The translations under genes were made by a program, and so were the position numbers. The notes below the pieces were generated by a model. That model had not been told where the DNA came from. It was given only the letters and a program-made list of their open reading frames with translations, and ran no database searches. DNA of 64,000 nucleotides from Stomoxys calcitrans (Eukaryota; Arthropoda; Insecta; Diptera; Muscidae). Positions 11,570-22,759 of this stretch are shown piece after piece. How positions within the stretch are numbered: position 1 is the stretch's first letter; each line of letters begins with the position of its first letter. The DNA is taken from contig NC_081555.1 of NCBI RefSeq assembly GCF_963082655.1, forward strand, positions 148,198,266 through 148,262,265. The letters run 5' to 3'.

Positions 11570-12551
11570 GCGCTTGAAATTTTGCACAAATACTTCTTAT
11601 TAGTGCAGGTCGGTTGGGATTGCAAATGGGCCATATCGGTCCATGTTTTGGTATAGCTGCCATATAAACCGATCTGGGATCTTGACTTCTTGAGCTTCTA
11701 GAGTGCGCAATTCTTATCCGATTGGATTAAAATTTTGCCCGACGTGTTTTGTTATGATATCTAACAACTGTGCCATGTATGGTTCAAATCGGTTCATAAC
11801 CTGATATAGCTGTCATATAAACCGATCTTGGGTCTTGACTTCTTAAGCCTCTAGAGTGCGCAATTCTTATCCGATTGGAATGAAATTTTGCACGACGTGC
11901 TTTATTATGATATCCAACAACTGTGCCAAGTATGGTTCAAATCGGTTCATAACCTGATATAGCTGCCATATAAACCGATCTTGGGTCTTGACTTCTTGAG
12001 CCTCTAGACTGCGCAATTCTTATCCGATTGAAGTGAAATTTTGCACGACGTGCTTTGTTATGACTTTCAATAACTGTGTCAAATAAGGTTCAAATCGGTT
12101 CATAACCTGATATAGCTGTCATATAAACCGATCTGGGATCTTGACTTCTTGAGCCTCTAGAGTTCGCAATTATTATCCGATTTGCCTGAAATTTTGTACG
12201 ACAGATTCTCTCATGACCATCAACATACGTGTGTACTATGGTCTGAATCGGTCTATAGCCCGATACAGCTCCCATATAAATCGATCTCTCTATTTTACTT
12301 CTTGAGCCCCCAAAGGGTGCAATTCTTATTCGAATTGGCTGACATTTTACACAGGTCTCGAACATCAACTTTAATTGTGGTCCAAACTGGACCATATCTT
12401 GATATCGGTCTAATAGCAGAGCAAAGCTTTTCTTATATCCTTTTTTTGTGCCTAAGAAGAGATGCCGGGAAAAAAACTCAACAAATGCGGTCCATGGTGG
12501 AGGTGGGTATATAAGATTCGGCCCGGTCGAACTTAGCACGCTTTTACTTGT
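11570..12551 (+). mobile_element. HINE family A, 5' truncated
   Basis: Enters at GCGCTTGAAATTTTGCACAA without the (GTCY)n core. It has several 153-bp units and ends CGGCCCGGTCGAACTTAGCA...TTTTACTTGT. The next HINE starts directly after its T-run. Confidence 0.8.
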
Positions 12552-12553
12552 TT

Positions 12554-13960
12554 TTATACCCTACACGACTATTGTGGTACAGGGTATTATAAGTTAGTGA
12601 ATTAGTTTGTAACACCCAAAAGGAAGAGAGATAGACCCATTGATAAGTATACGGATCGACTCAGAATCACTTTCTGATTCGATTTAGCTATGTCCGTCTG
12701 TCTGTCTGTCCATGTTAATTTGGGTACAAACTACAGGTCGCAATTTTCATCCGATCGTCTTCAAATTTGGTATGGGCGTGTCTTTCGGCCTAGAGACGAA
12801 GCCTATTGGAAATTGGAAAAAATCGGTTCAGATTTGGATATAGTTCCCATATATATGTTCGCCCGATTTGCAGTAATACTGCAATAAAATTGTCATTTGT
12901 TAACCGATTTTCTCGAAATTTGGTATGGGCATGTTTTTCAGCCTAGAGACGAAGCCTATTGAAATTGGAAAAAATCGATTCAGATTTGGATATAGCTCCC
13001 TTATATATGTTCGACCGATTTGCAGTAATACTGCAGTAAAATGGTCATTTGTTACCCGATTTTCTCGAAATTTGGCAGAAACGATTTTCTTATGACTCCC
13101 GACATTACTAGTAAATTTCATGGAAATCGGTTCAGATTTGAATATAGCTCCCTTATATATGTTCGTCCGATTTGCAGTAATAATGCAATAAAATTGTCAT
13201 TTGTTAACCGATTTTCTCGAAATTTGCTATGGGCGTGGTTTTCAGTCTAGAGACGAAGCCTATTGAAATTGGAAAAAATCGATTCAGATTTGGATATAGC
13301 TCCCATATATATGTTCGTCCGATTTGCAGTAAAAATACAATAAAATTGTCATTTGTTACCCGATTCTCTTGAAATTTTGCAGGAAGGATTTTCTTATGAC
13401 TCCCGACATTACAGGTTTATTTCATAAAAATCGGTTCAGATTTGGATATAGCTCCCATATATATGTTCGCCCGATTTGCAGTAATACTACAATAAAATTG
13501 TCATTTGTTAACCGATTTTCTCGAAATTTGGTATGGGCGTGTTTTTCAGCCTAGAGACGAAGCCTATTGAAATTTGTAAAAAATCGATTCAGTTTTGGAT
13601 ATAGCTCCCATATATATTTCGTCCGACTTGCAGTAATAATGCAATAAAATTGTCATTTGTTACCCGATTCTCTCGAAATTTTGCAGGAAGGATTTTCTTA
13701 TGACTCTCGACATTACTGGTCATGGAAATCGGTTCAGTATTAGTTAAAGCTCCCTTATATATGCTCGTCAGATTTTGGGTAATTCGCAATAATGTTGTCA
13801 TTTGTCAATCGTAGTTATTACAGTTTGCACATATTTTTGCTCGCCGAGGTCCTTCAAAATTGGTTCAGAATTGGATATAGCCCCCACATTGTACTTATAG
13901 AGTAGGTGTAGGGTTTTATACGGTCGGCACCGCCCGACTTTTGCCCTTCCTTACTGGTTT
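12554..13960 (+). mobile_element. HINE family C (INE-1-like)
   Basis: The start TATACCCTACACGACTATTG, then GGTACAGGGTATTATAAG, closely resembles the 5' end of Drosophila INE-1/DINE-1. The GTCCGTCTGTCTGTCTGTCC core is at 12691. Units recur every 152 bp (GATTTGGATATAG at 12831, 12983, 13135, 13287, 13439). It ends GGTCGGCACCGCCCGACTTT...CCTTACTGG. Confidence 0.85.
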
Positions 13961-15742
13961 TTTTTTTCATGTAATAAGTTCTTCTCAACTCATTGGCCAG
14001 TGGCTGTCATTGTGACTATGGTTAATCAACCATCACCAAGCATTTAACCATTCAGGCGACTGACTGACCATTGCTTTTCATACTCTAACTCTAATGGATG
14101 ACCATTCAAAATGTAGTTCGTCACAGGCCATTGTGCAGAATAATTTCATACAGAGGAGTAGTAGCAAAAAATTTTAAGTTTAAAATCCAACAAAACACAA
14201 AGTTGTAATACAAAGCTCACAATAATTGAAAACCAAACTAAATTTTCGAAAAAAAAACACAACCAGTAGCAAAATCACATTCACAAGTGGTTTTCCATAA
14301 AAAAACAACAACAAACAAACCACAACAGCATTATGGAATGACGTGGTATTCACTAATCTGAACCAACCAGCTGCATGTTCTAAATTGTGAAACAAAAAGC
14401 AGAGCAGAGATCATCTTTTGATAAAGCTTTTCGAAAAAAAAATTGAAGTTGTGTGCAAAAAAAAAAAAAAAATCCATTTTAATGCTCAACAATAATTGCC
14501 TGTCAACAATTTGTTAATTTTATTATCTTTTCGTTTTTTTTTTGGTTGAAGCTACCAAATCCCAAACCAGTGTCGCCAGAAACCGCAGCAACAATTTAAT
14601 TATTTTTTTTTTTATTTGAGACTGCTTCAGTTTATATTTTTTTTTATTTAAATTATTTATGTTTTCGTTTTATTTTATACTGATTTTGATTTATAAATAA
14701 TTAATTGTGGTTTAGCTGAGTGGTATTGCACATGTCGAAGACACTTGGATAAAATCTGAGATTGTTTTTCTCAGCTCAGTTCAACTTTGGTGAACTAAAT
14801 TTTTCCCGCCCTTCACCATTGGGGTATTCCCCATTTCCTAAATAATCAAGATATCGGTTAAACATTAGCATTTACATATTTTTTTTTTTTGTATTAGATG
14901 TTTAAGAGGTGTGGTTAATGATTGCTGCTACAAAAAAATGTGGTTATGAGCTTATGATGTAAATAATTACAAAAACGTGTTTCAATGCGAACTTTCTGTT
15001 TGAGAAGCGAAAAAAAATAATATTTTAAAAAATTTACTCAAGCCGATAATTGTGAAGAATCTAAAGAAAATTGTGGTGTTAGTAGTAACCCTAGGGGAAA
15101 TGTGTAATCATTTGCTCCAAATATACCGGCACTCAACTGGAGAATTACTTCCCTGTCACCGGACATATCCTACAGGGAATGAAAAGTTTCAATTGTCATA
15201 GCTTATGATTCTTAATTATTTTTTAAAAAGTCGCTTAATTTGCCTATCCCTTAAATATATTTGCCAGCTAATGTTATATCCCTTAAAAATACTTGCAAAG
15301 TATGCGCATCCTTTTCGAACTGTCCCAGGACCTATCCTACGGTGTTAGAATGGTGGCAAATTCGTCACCTCGAACGACAAACCCTTACAAAAGTGATAGG
15401 TTTTTTCAACGAAAGGGAATGAGAACTGGGACCGGTCCCTATCACCAGAGTACCTGTCCCATTTCCTGTAGGGAACCTGTATGATACCTGTCCCATTTCC
15501 TGTTGGGACCTGTCCCATTTCCTGTAGGGAAGAAACAAGAGGCGTATTTTATGTTATCCACCATTTTGTTGGGATTATGTATTGTACTTTCGAAGGACAG
15601 TGGTAAAAAGGAGAAAAAAGAGGAAATAGGCTACAACTTTAAATCCATTGATCCGACAAAATATTCTAAACATTCATAGATGAAGACACAGCCCTCCATT
15701 TATAGATGAGAATACAGCCCACTTCTTACCTCTCTGGAGACA
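13961..15742. other. Non-repetitive AT-rich stretch with a small tandem repeat
   Basis: No gene recognised. CCTGTCCCATTTCCTGTAGG-type units occur at 15453, 15487 and 15509. Poly(A) and poly(T) runs are at 14457, 14530 and 14881. Confidence 0.45.
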
Positions 15743-15856
15743 AGGTTAAGTTATGTTAGGTTAGGTTGAAAAGAGCTGCGGATGTTTATCCACACCATGC
15801 TACTATGGTCATACACATAAGCCAGGAATCGACTTGTTGTGCGCTCTAAGTACTAG
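15743..15856 (-). pseudogene. I/R1-like LINE 3'-end fragment
   Basis: The complement starts in a region similar to 49640-49700 (CTTAGGTGTATG/CTTATGTGTATG words) and ends in CAACCTAACCTAACATAAC. Confidence 0.55.
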
Positions 15857-16040
15857 CAAGTAAAAAGGCGTTAAGTTGGGCCGGGTCCAAAAATTTGGAA
15901 ACCCACCACCTCGAGTATATATGTAAACCATCTTTTGTCATAATCCGGTGAAAATTGCATGCCTTAAGTCCCATAGCAGCTATATCGAAATATGATCCGA
16001 TTTAGACCGAATTCGACACGCATATTGAGTAGTCTAATAA
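15857..16040 (-). mobile_element. HINE family B, 3'-end fragment
   Basis: CAAGTAAAAAGGCGTTAAGT with a degraded GGGCCGGGTCC hairpin, ACCCACCACCTCGAG and part of one unit. Confidence 0.65.
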
Positions 16041-16056
16041 GTACAAGGACAAGATG

Positions 16057-16332
16057 GAGGCCAACGTAGCGCAGAGGTTAGCATGTCCGCCTATGACGCT
16101 GAATGCCTGGGTTCGAATCCTGGCGAGACCATCATAAAATTTTCAGCAGTGATTATCGCCTTTAGCCTCTTCTTAAAAGAGGTATCACACTACGGCAAGC
16201 CGTTCGGACTCGGTTATAAAAAGGAGGTCCCTTATCATTGAGCTTTAACTGGAATCGGACTGCACTCATATGTGAGGAGTTTGCCCCTGTTCTTTAGTGG
16301 AATGTTCATGGGCAAATTTAGCATTTTGCAAA
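16057..16332 (+). mobile_element. tRNA-derived SINE
   Basis: Box A-like GCGCAGAGGTTAGCATG, box B at 16110-16120, and the same tail (AATGTTCATGGGCAAATTTA). Confidence 0.82.
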
Positions 16333-16347
16333 ATTTTTCCAATGTTC

Positions 16348-16424
16348 TCGCCAGGATTTGAATTCACGCGTTTAGTTTCATTGGCGGACTTGCTTACCTC
16401 TGCGCTTCAATGGCACGAATTCGA
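16348..16424 (-). mobile_element. SINE fragment, reverse
   Basis: The complement reads GAAGCGCAGAGGTAAGCAAG and AATCCTGGCGAGAAC, a mutated copy of the tRNA-like part. It forms an inverted pair with the SINE to its left. Confidence 0.6.
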
Positions 16425-16798
16425 TTTTCACATTCGGGTTGAAATGTCCCCATTTTAAAAGTTTGCCAAATCAGGACTTATATATCGACCATGGCAATAT
16501 GGGGCTCAAATAAGAGGTAAAAAGACATTAAAGAAGGCACTGTGGAGCAGGATCGGTTTGGCTTGTACCATATAAGGGTTGCCAGTTGTTATACAGATCA
16601 AGAGAATATTGAATTACTCCCAGGAATCAAAAATACGGTAATTAACTCTTTGGAATTATATAATGGCTTTGACTTTGGCTCCTAGCATTTCTAGTTGATG
16701 TATTGGGTTGCCCAAAAAGTAATTGCGGATTTTTTTTAAAGAAAGTAAATGCATTTTTAATAAAACTTAGAATGAGCTTTAATCAAATATACTTTTTT

Positions 16799-18570
16799 AT
16801 ACCCTCCACCATAGGATGGGTGGTATACTAATTTCGTCATTCTGTTTGTAACTAGTCGAAATATTCGACTGAGACCCCATAAAGTATATATATTCTTGAT
16901 CGTCGTGAAATTTTATGTTGATCTAGCCATGTCCGTCCGTCTGTCCGTCCGTCCATCCGTCTGTCGAAAGCACGCTAACTTCCGAAGGAGTAAAGCTAGC
17001 CTCTTGAAATGTTGCACAAATACTTCTTATTAGCGTAGGTCGGTTGGTATTGTAAATGGGCCATATCGGTCCATGTTTTGATATAGCTGCCATATAAACC
17101 GATCTTGGGTTTCGACTTATTGAGCCTCTAGAGTGCGCAATTCTTAACCGATTGGAATAAAATTTAGCACGACGTGTTTTCTTATGATATCCAACCACTG
17201 TGCCGAGTATGGTTCAAATCGGTTCATAACCTGATATAGCTGCCATATAAACCGATCTTGGGTCTTGACTTATTGAGCCTCTAGAGTGCGCAATTCTTAA
17301 CCGATTGGAATGAAATTTTGCACGACGTGTTTTCTTATGATATCCAACCACTGTGCCGAGTATGGTTCAAATCGGTTCATAACCTGATATAGCTGCCATA
17401 TGAACCGATCTTGGGTCTTGAGTTCTTGAGCCTCTAGAGTGCGTAATTCTTATCCGATTGGGATGAAATTTTGCACGACGTGTTTTGTTATGATATGCAA
17501 CAACTGTGCCAAGTATGGTTCAAATCGGTTCATAACCTGATATAGCTGCCATATAAACCGATCTGGGGTCTTGACTTCTTGAGCCTCTAGAGTGCACAAT
17601 TCTTATCCGATTGGGATGAAATTTTGCACGACGTGTTTTGTTATGATATCCAACAACAGTGCCAAGTATGGTTCAAATCGGTTCATAACCTGATATAGCT
17701 GCCATATAAACCGATCTGGGATCTTGACTTCTTGAGCCTCTAGAGTGCGCAATTCGTATCCGATTGGAATGAAATTTTGCACGACGTGTTTTGTTATGAT
17801 ATCCAACAACTGTGCCAAGTATGGTTCAAATCGGTTCATAACCTGATATAGCTGCCATATAAACCGATCTGGGATCTTGACTTCTTGAGCCTCTAGAGTG
17901 CGCAATTCGTATCCGATTGGAATGAAATTTTGCACGACGTGTTTTGTTATGATATCCAACAACTGTGCCAAGTATGGTTCAAATCGGTTCATAACCTGAT
18001 ATAGCTGTCATATAAACTGATCTGGGGTCTTGACTTCTTGAGCCTCTAGAGTGCGCAATTCTTATCCGATTGGAATGAAATTTTGCACGACGTGTTTTGT
18101 TATGATATCCAACAACTGTGCCAAGTATGGTTCAAATCGGTTCATAACCTGATATAGCTGTCATATAAACCGATCTGGGATCTTGACTTCTTGAGCCTCT
18201 AGAGGTCGCAATTATTATCCGATTTGTCTGAAATTTTGTTTCATACATGTTTATTATGGTCTGAATCGGTCTATAGCCCAATACAGCTCCCATATAAATC
18301 GATCTCTCTATTTTACTTCATGAGCCCCCAAAGGGCGCAATTCTTTTTCGAATTGGCTGACATTTTACACAGGTCTCCAACATATAATTTAATTGTGGTC
18401 CAAACCGGACCATATCTTGATATCGCTCTAATAGCAGAGCAAATCTTTTCTTAAATCCTTTTTTTTTTTGCCCAAGAAGAGATGCCGGGAAAAGAACTCG
18501 GCAAATGCGATCCATGGTGGAGGGTATATGAGATTCGGCCCGGCCGAACTTAGCACGCTTTTACTTGTAT
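16799..18570 (+). mobile_element. HINE family A, complete, inserted in a mariner MITE
   Basis: Both ends are defined because the element splits a MITE whose intact copies exist in the window. The element starts ATACCCTCCACCATAGG (inverted GGGTGGTAT just inside), followed by a (GTCY)n stretch (16928-16965). It then has an array of 153-bp units, a TTCGGCCCGGCCGAA hairpin near 18533, and the terminus CACGCTTTTACTTGTAT. The left flank is T6 and the right flank TACAC; the uninterrupted MITE reads T7ACAC. Insertion was therefore between two Ts with no target duplication, as expected for Helentron-type elements (INE-1/DINE-1 relatives). Confidence 0.85.
17211..18200 (+). repeat. 153-bp tandem array inside HINE
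   Basis: The word GGTTCAAATCGGTTCATAAC recurs at 17211, 17364, 17517, 17670, 17823, 17976 and 18129, exactly 153 bp apart. Units differ by a few substitutions. Each unit carries GATATAGCTGCCATATAAAC and TTCTTGAGCCTCTAGAG. Confidence 0.95.
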
Positions 18571-18715
18571 TACACTTTTTTTCTAAAGCAAGCTAACAAT
18601 TACAGCTGATAACTGACAGAAGAAAGAATGCAATAACAGAGTCACAAGCTGTGAAAAAATTTGTCAACTATATGAACTATATGAAAAATCCGCAATTACT
18701 TATTGGGCAACCCAA

Positions 18716-19424
18716 TAGCAGTGTGTCCAATGAGTCCATCGGGTTTCTTGTATACTGTCTGCTGCCTGCTAATATGGTTACCATTGTCGATCTCATATTC
18801 ACCATCGCTATGGGAATTTGAGAACAAGAATTTGCTTAAAGGCTTCTAACATTTCTGTCGCTCATAGTCTCTTCCGCTTTGCATTTAATGCCATCTGTTG
18901 GAGTTTCTGAGAAACTTAAACTTTTTGATAGGTTTAGAAACACATTTCCACATTACTACTAAAGTTTTTACAGCTTCTCCCCAACAATTTCCAATGATGA
19001 TGTCACTTTGCACTGAACTCCATTTAAAATCAATTAAAATTAGTCCAAAGGAAATGGAAAATTTTGAGACATTTGCCTATATTTAATGATTGGAAACATT
19101 TGCATGAAAAAAAAAACACTGCAAACAAACAAAAGCTTGGCCATAAAATTAGCAGAGAATATTTTACAGTTGACAGAAACCTGACAATGCATTTTAAATT
19201 TGTAATAATTTTTGCCATTATCTTCAGAAGATGAGTGGGTTGTAATAATGAATTTGAGATTTTATGTCTCACGGCAGACGCTTAAATGCTATGCCAAGAA
19301 AAGTCATAAAAATCAGCCATAAAAAAAAAATTGTAAATAAAAAAATTAAAATTATTAACATTCATGTCCTCAGTCTAGTGAAAGCTAAAGTTTCTCTTCT
19401 CCCTCTTCTTATCTCTTTGCGCAG
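18716..19424. other. Intron sequence upstream of Gmap large exon
   Basis: Low-repeat sequence ending in the acceptor. The expected upstream Gmap exon with a Trp-rich amphipathic start could not be found here. Confidence 0.5.
19401..19424 (+). promoter_or_regulatory. 3' splice site of Gmap large exon
   Basis: The tract CCCTCTTCTTATCTCTTTGC followed by GCAG gives a pyrimidine-rich acceptor. The frame opens right at 19425 in phase 0. This sets the exon start rather than the TTG at 19452. Confidence 0.75.
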
Positions 19425-22400
19425 CCCACCGATAACAATAATGCCACAAATTTGGAAGACAGTTGGTGCTGGGAGCCAGATAATGCCAAAAATGACAATG
19501 ATCACAGTTCGGAAACCTCGTCGGGTAATGGCAATGAAATCGTCAACATTACCTTGGAGGAGGTACCACTGGGCGCCACCGCCAAGCCAGGGGGGAAAAC
19601 CAAAATCCATCGCCTGGGTGGTGGTGGCGGAGCCTCTGCTGATCAACAGAAGCGCATACGCGAGCTGGAGGAGGAGAATAGACAGCTGAATAGCTCTCTG
19701 GAAGAGTTGGATACCCAACACAATGTGGCCATGCAAAATATGTTGGAGCTAAAGACAGAGCTTCAGGAAAAGCTCAATAAAGTCTCACATGACCACGAAG
19801 CTTTGAAGAAAGCTCAAGAGGATAAATTCATAGCCACCGAATTGGAAATGGCTAAGCTGAGAAGGCAGCAAGAGGCCTCGCAAAATGAGAAGCTCATTGT
19901 ACTTACTGAGAATCAAGAGCTACGACAAAAGCTGAACGAAAGCTCTGAGGAGGTAAAGCGAGCCCTAGAAGAAATGGCCGATTTGCAGAGCTTGTTGGAG
20001 AAGAAGAGCCACGACAATCAGGAACTTATTTTAAGGATTAAGGAAGTGACGCAGGAGGCCCAACAGGACAAAGAGGATTTAAATCAAAAATTAGATATCA
20101 TGGCCCAAGAATTGGAGCAGTTGAAAATGAGCAAAGCCAAAAAGACCTCAGAGTCCTCGAACAGCAGCTCCACGGGCAAGCAAAGTGAGGATGAGTTCAT
20201 AGTGGTCACCGAAAAGGATGCCAATTCCTCCACGGCAGTCACTCCACCTTCCCAGGAGGGTCTTAAGGATCACATGGTTGAGCTGGAGAATCGTGTCTCT
20301 GAACTGACTTTGGAAAATGGCAGCCTTTCGCTCAAGCTGCAAGATCGTGAAATGGAGAAGGAAATAGCCTTGAAAGCTTTAAAAGAGAACATGAAAGCTC
20401 TGCAAGAGGAAAATGATGAGCTTAATGAGAAGCTTAGAATGTCCTTGATGGACATGGAGGATCAGCAATTGAAAATAGCCGACTTGAAAGAGAAGGCGGC
20501 CGATGCCCTCATAGCCCAAGAGCAATTGAAAGCTTTAAGTGAAGAGAAGCTGAAAATAGCCGATGAGATAGCCAAGATGAAGGAGAGCATTAAGAACTCC
20601 TTGGAGTTGGAGAAACGTTTGCTGATCTCCGAGCAAGAGAAGGAGGCCTTGCAGGTGGAATTGCAAAGCGTTAAGAACTCCATGGGGCGCATCAATGGCT
20701 TGGAGCAGAAGATACAGACATTGACCTATGAAAACCAACAGCTCAAACTCAATGCCGAGGCTGAGACTGAGACTCTCAACAACAGCAATGAGTTGGAGCA
20801 AAAGCTCAAGGAGATGAGTGTGGAGAATGATAGTTTGAAAACCGAATTGGAGAGGCTCAACGAGGGAGGCTTCTCTCGCTCCTCCCTTAGCTCCAAGAAG
20901 CAATGCGTCACCGACTTGGATGAAGATGATGATGATGACAGCTTCTCGCTGGATAGGCTAAAGAATCTACTCAAAGTTTTCTCCTCTGCTGAAGATCCAA
21001 AGGATCTTAACGTGGAGGAGCATGAAAAATTCTATCGAAATTTGAGAGAAAAGCTAACGAAAATCGACTCTTTGCAACGCGACTTGGCCCACATGTCTGC
21101 CGAGGTTATGGATCTGCAGGACAGCAAGCTAATGTGGGATCATGAGAAGAAAACCCTGGAGGCTGATATCTCGCAATACATTCTACAATGTGATGAACTA
21201 ATGAAGAACAACGAGATACTGCTCAACGAATTGGAGAACTACAAACGCAACAAACTCGAGACCATACACGAAAACAATGAAGAGAATGTGGTGCAATTGG
21301 AAACCCAGCTGGATGAGTGCAACAAGCTGAATCGCACTCTGGAGCAGGAGTACATAGAACTGAATGAGAAAATCGAAGAGTTGGAGAAGGAGAATCAGGC
21401 GCTTAACGCAAAGCTGAGAACGGCCCAACAACAGCAAGAGAGCCTCCTAACCAAAGAGAAGGATCTCAATCTGCAGGTGGAGACTTTGGAGTTGGAGAAA
21501 TGCAATCTCTTGCTGAAATTCAATGATTTCGATTGCCAGCGTGAGCAGAGTGCCAGAGAAACCAAAGAGCTGCTAGAGTATCGTGAGAAATGCCTGGATC
21601 TGGAGAAACAATTGTCCAGCTTGGCCAAGGATCATGCGGACTTGGTGAATGCCTTGCAAAAGCAAAAGGACACTCTCAGGGAGAACATACAAGCCAAGGA
21701 GGAGGCTGAAAAATTGGTTCGCATGCATGAAATGACCATGCGAACAAAAGTGGAAGTTGATGCTTCGGCAAAACAGGAGTTGGAACAGAAACTCAAAACC
21801 TCTCAGTCAGAAGCCCAGAAATATCAACATGAACTAATGGCCAAGAATATAGTGTGTGATAGCTTAAAGGAAGAAATAAAGGTTTTGCAGACCTATGTCC
21901 AAGGGGCCGAAACACTGGCCAATGAGAAACTGCTGCTGGAGGAAAAACTCATGGAAAAAGAGCAACATATCAAGGAGTTTAACGAAAAGTTACAACAAGT
22001 TGCAGAAGAAAAACAAACATTGAGCAAGCAACTGGAGGAAATTACAACAGAGAAGGAGAAATTGGAAACCTCTTCGTCCTTAGCCGGTAATGAAACGAAA
22101 ACCGAAGACATTAACCACATAAGCCGCATTGCTGAGTTGGAGGCTAAACTTTTGGCCACGGCAGATTTGCAAAATTCTCTGGATACCTTGAATTTCGAGA
22201 AACAAGAGCTCATCAAAGCCCTACAACAGAAACATGCCGAAAATATGCAATACTACATGGAAATTCAGCGACTCACTCCTTTGGTCAATCAAACGGCCAC
22301 TCAGAGTCAGGGACCTTGTGAGAAATGTCCTCAATTGGAGCAAACCCTCAGTGAGCTTAGGAAGCAACAGGAGAAATTCCAAGACCAAATCAATTTCCTT

Positions 22401-22666
22401 AAAGAAAAATCCGATATTCTAACCACCAACCTATTGACGGAGCAAACCAATCAGAAATTGGTGCAAGAAGAGAAGGCCGATGTTATGGAACAGAATGCCA
22501 CTTTGCGTAAAGATGTTGAACGCTTGCGAGCCCATCTATTGGAAATCGAAGATATGCATACTCAGGAAACGGTGGAAATGCAAAAGGAATTGGATGAGAC
22601 CAAGGCGAGAATGAATGCTCTGGCAATGGAGGTGTCCAAGTCCAGTAATGCCTACACATCGGCAAG
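19425..22666 (+). CDS. Gmap: Gmap (GMAP-210/TRIP11-like golgin), large coiled-coil exon
   Basis: First visible coding exon, 1080 codons plus 2 nt. It opens after a pyrimidine-rich tract and a gcag acceptor at 19421-19424, phase 0, and reads PTDNNNATNLEDSWCWEP. It ends at the donor G|GTAAGT at 22666/22667, phase 2. After an acidic N-terminal part and a Gly-rich linker (LGGGGGAS, about residue 65), nearly everything from about residue 71 is heptad-rich coiled coil (Glu/Lys/Gln/Leu). It is broken by a Ser/Thr-rich linker near residues 240-280 and an acidic DEDDDDD stretch near residue 498. Family knowledge: GMAP-210 is a cis-Golgi tether that catches small vesicles and also serves in ciliary trafficking. 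Identity rests mainly on the last two exons (GRAB region and C-terminal tail). A TTG at 19452 is an internal Leu, not a start. The upstream exon with the initiating Met was not found. Confidence 0.9.
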
Positions 22667-22759
22667 GTAAGTTAAACAATGTGGTGTTAAATATGAGAAT
22701 CTAACTTGGGTGGGGTGAGCACAGATTGATTTGGTTGTTAGTCGAGTGTAATTGACCTG

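Larger units (their letters stand above)
16703..18715 (-). mobile_element. Mariner-type MITE split by a HINE
   Basis: The left part is 16703-16798 and the right part 18571-18715, with TA flanks at 16701 and 18716. The HINE 16799-18570 sits between. Joining the parts restores the standard MITE. Confidence 0.88.

Noticed and set aside
17603..17992. Frame with a perfect 51-residue repeat (MNRFEPYLAQLLDIITKH)
   Set aside because: 51 codons equals one 153-bp HINE unit. Repeat artefact.
17211..18200. CRISPR-like regular array
   Set aside because: Eukaryotic context, 153-bp units repeated along their whole length without unique spacers, and no cas genes.
16799..18570. HINEs as classical Helitrons (TC...CTRR, A|T insertion)
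   Set aside because: The defined ends are ATACCC and ACTTGTAT with a T|T site, which fits Helentron/HINE and not the classical type.
1..19424. First Gmap exon with ALPS-like amphipathic start
   Set aside because: Searched for a short ATG exon with Trp/Ser/Leu pattern ending in phase 0 before GT. No convincing candidate, so it may lie outside the window or be too short to see by eye.
19452..19454. TTG as translation start of the Gmap exon
   Set aside because: The frame is open to a proper acceptor nine codons upstream in phase 0. The start codon belongs to an upstream exon.
19362..22216. Many reverse-strand frames opposite the Gmap large exon
   Set aside because: Antisense shadows caused by the Glu/Lys/Leu-rich codons. 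They show no motifs, and the spliced sense frame explains the sequence.
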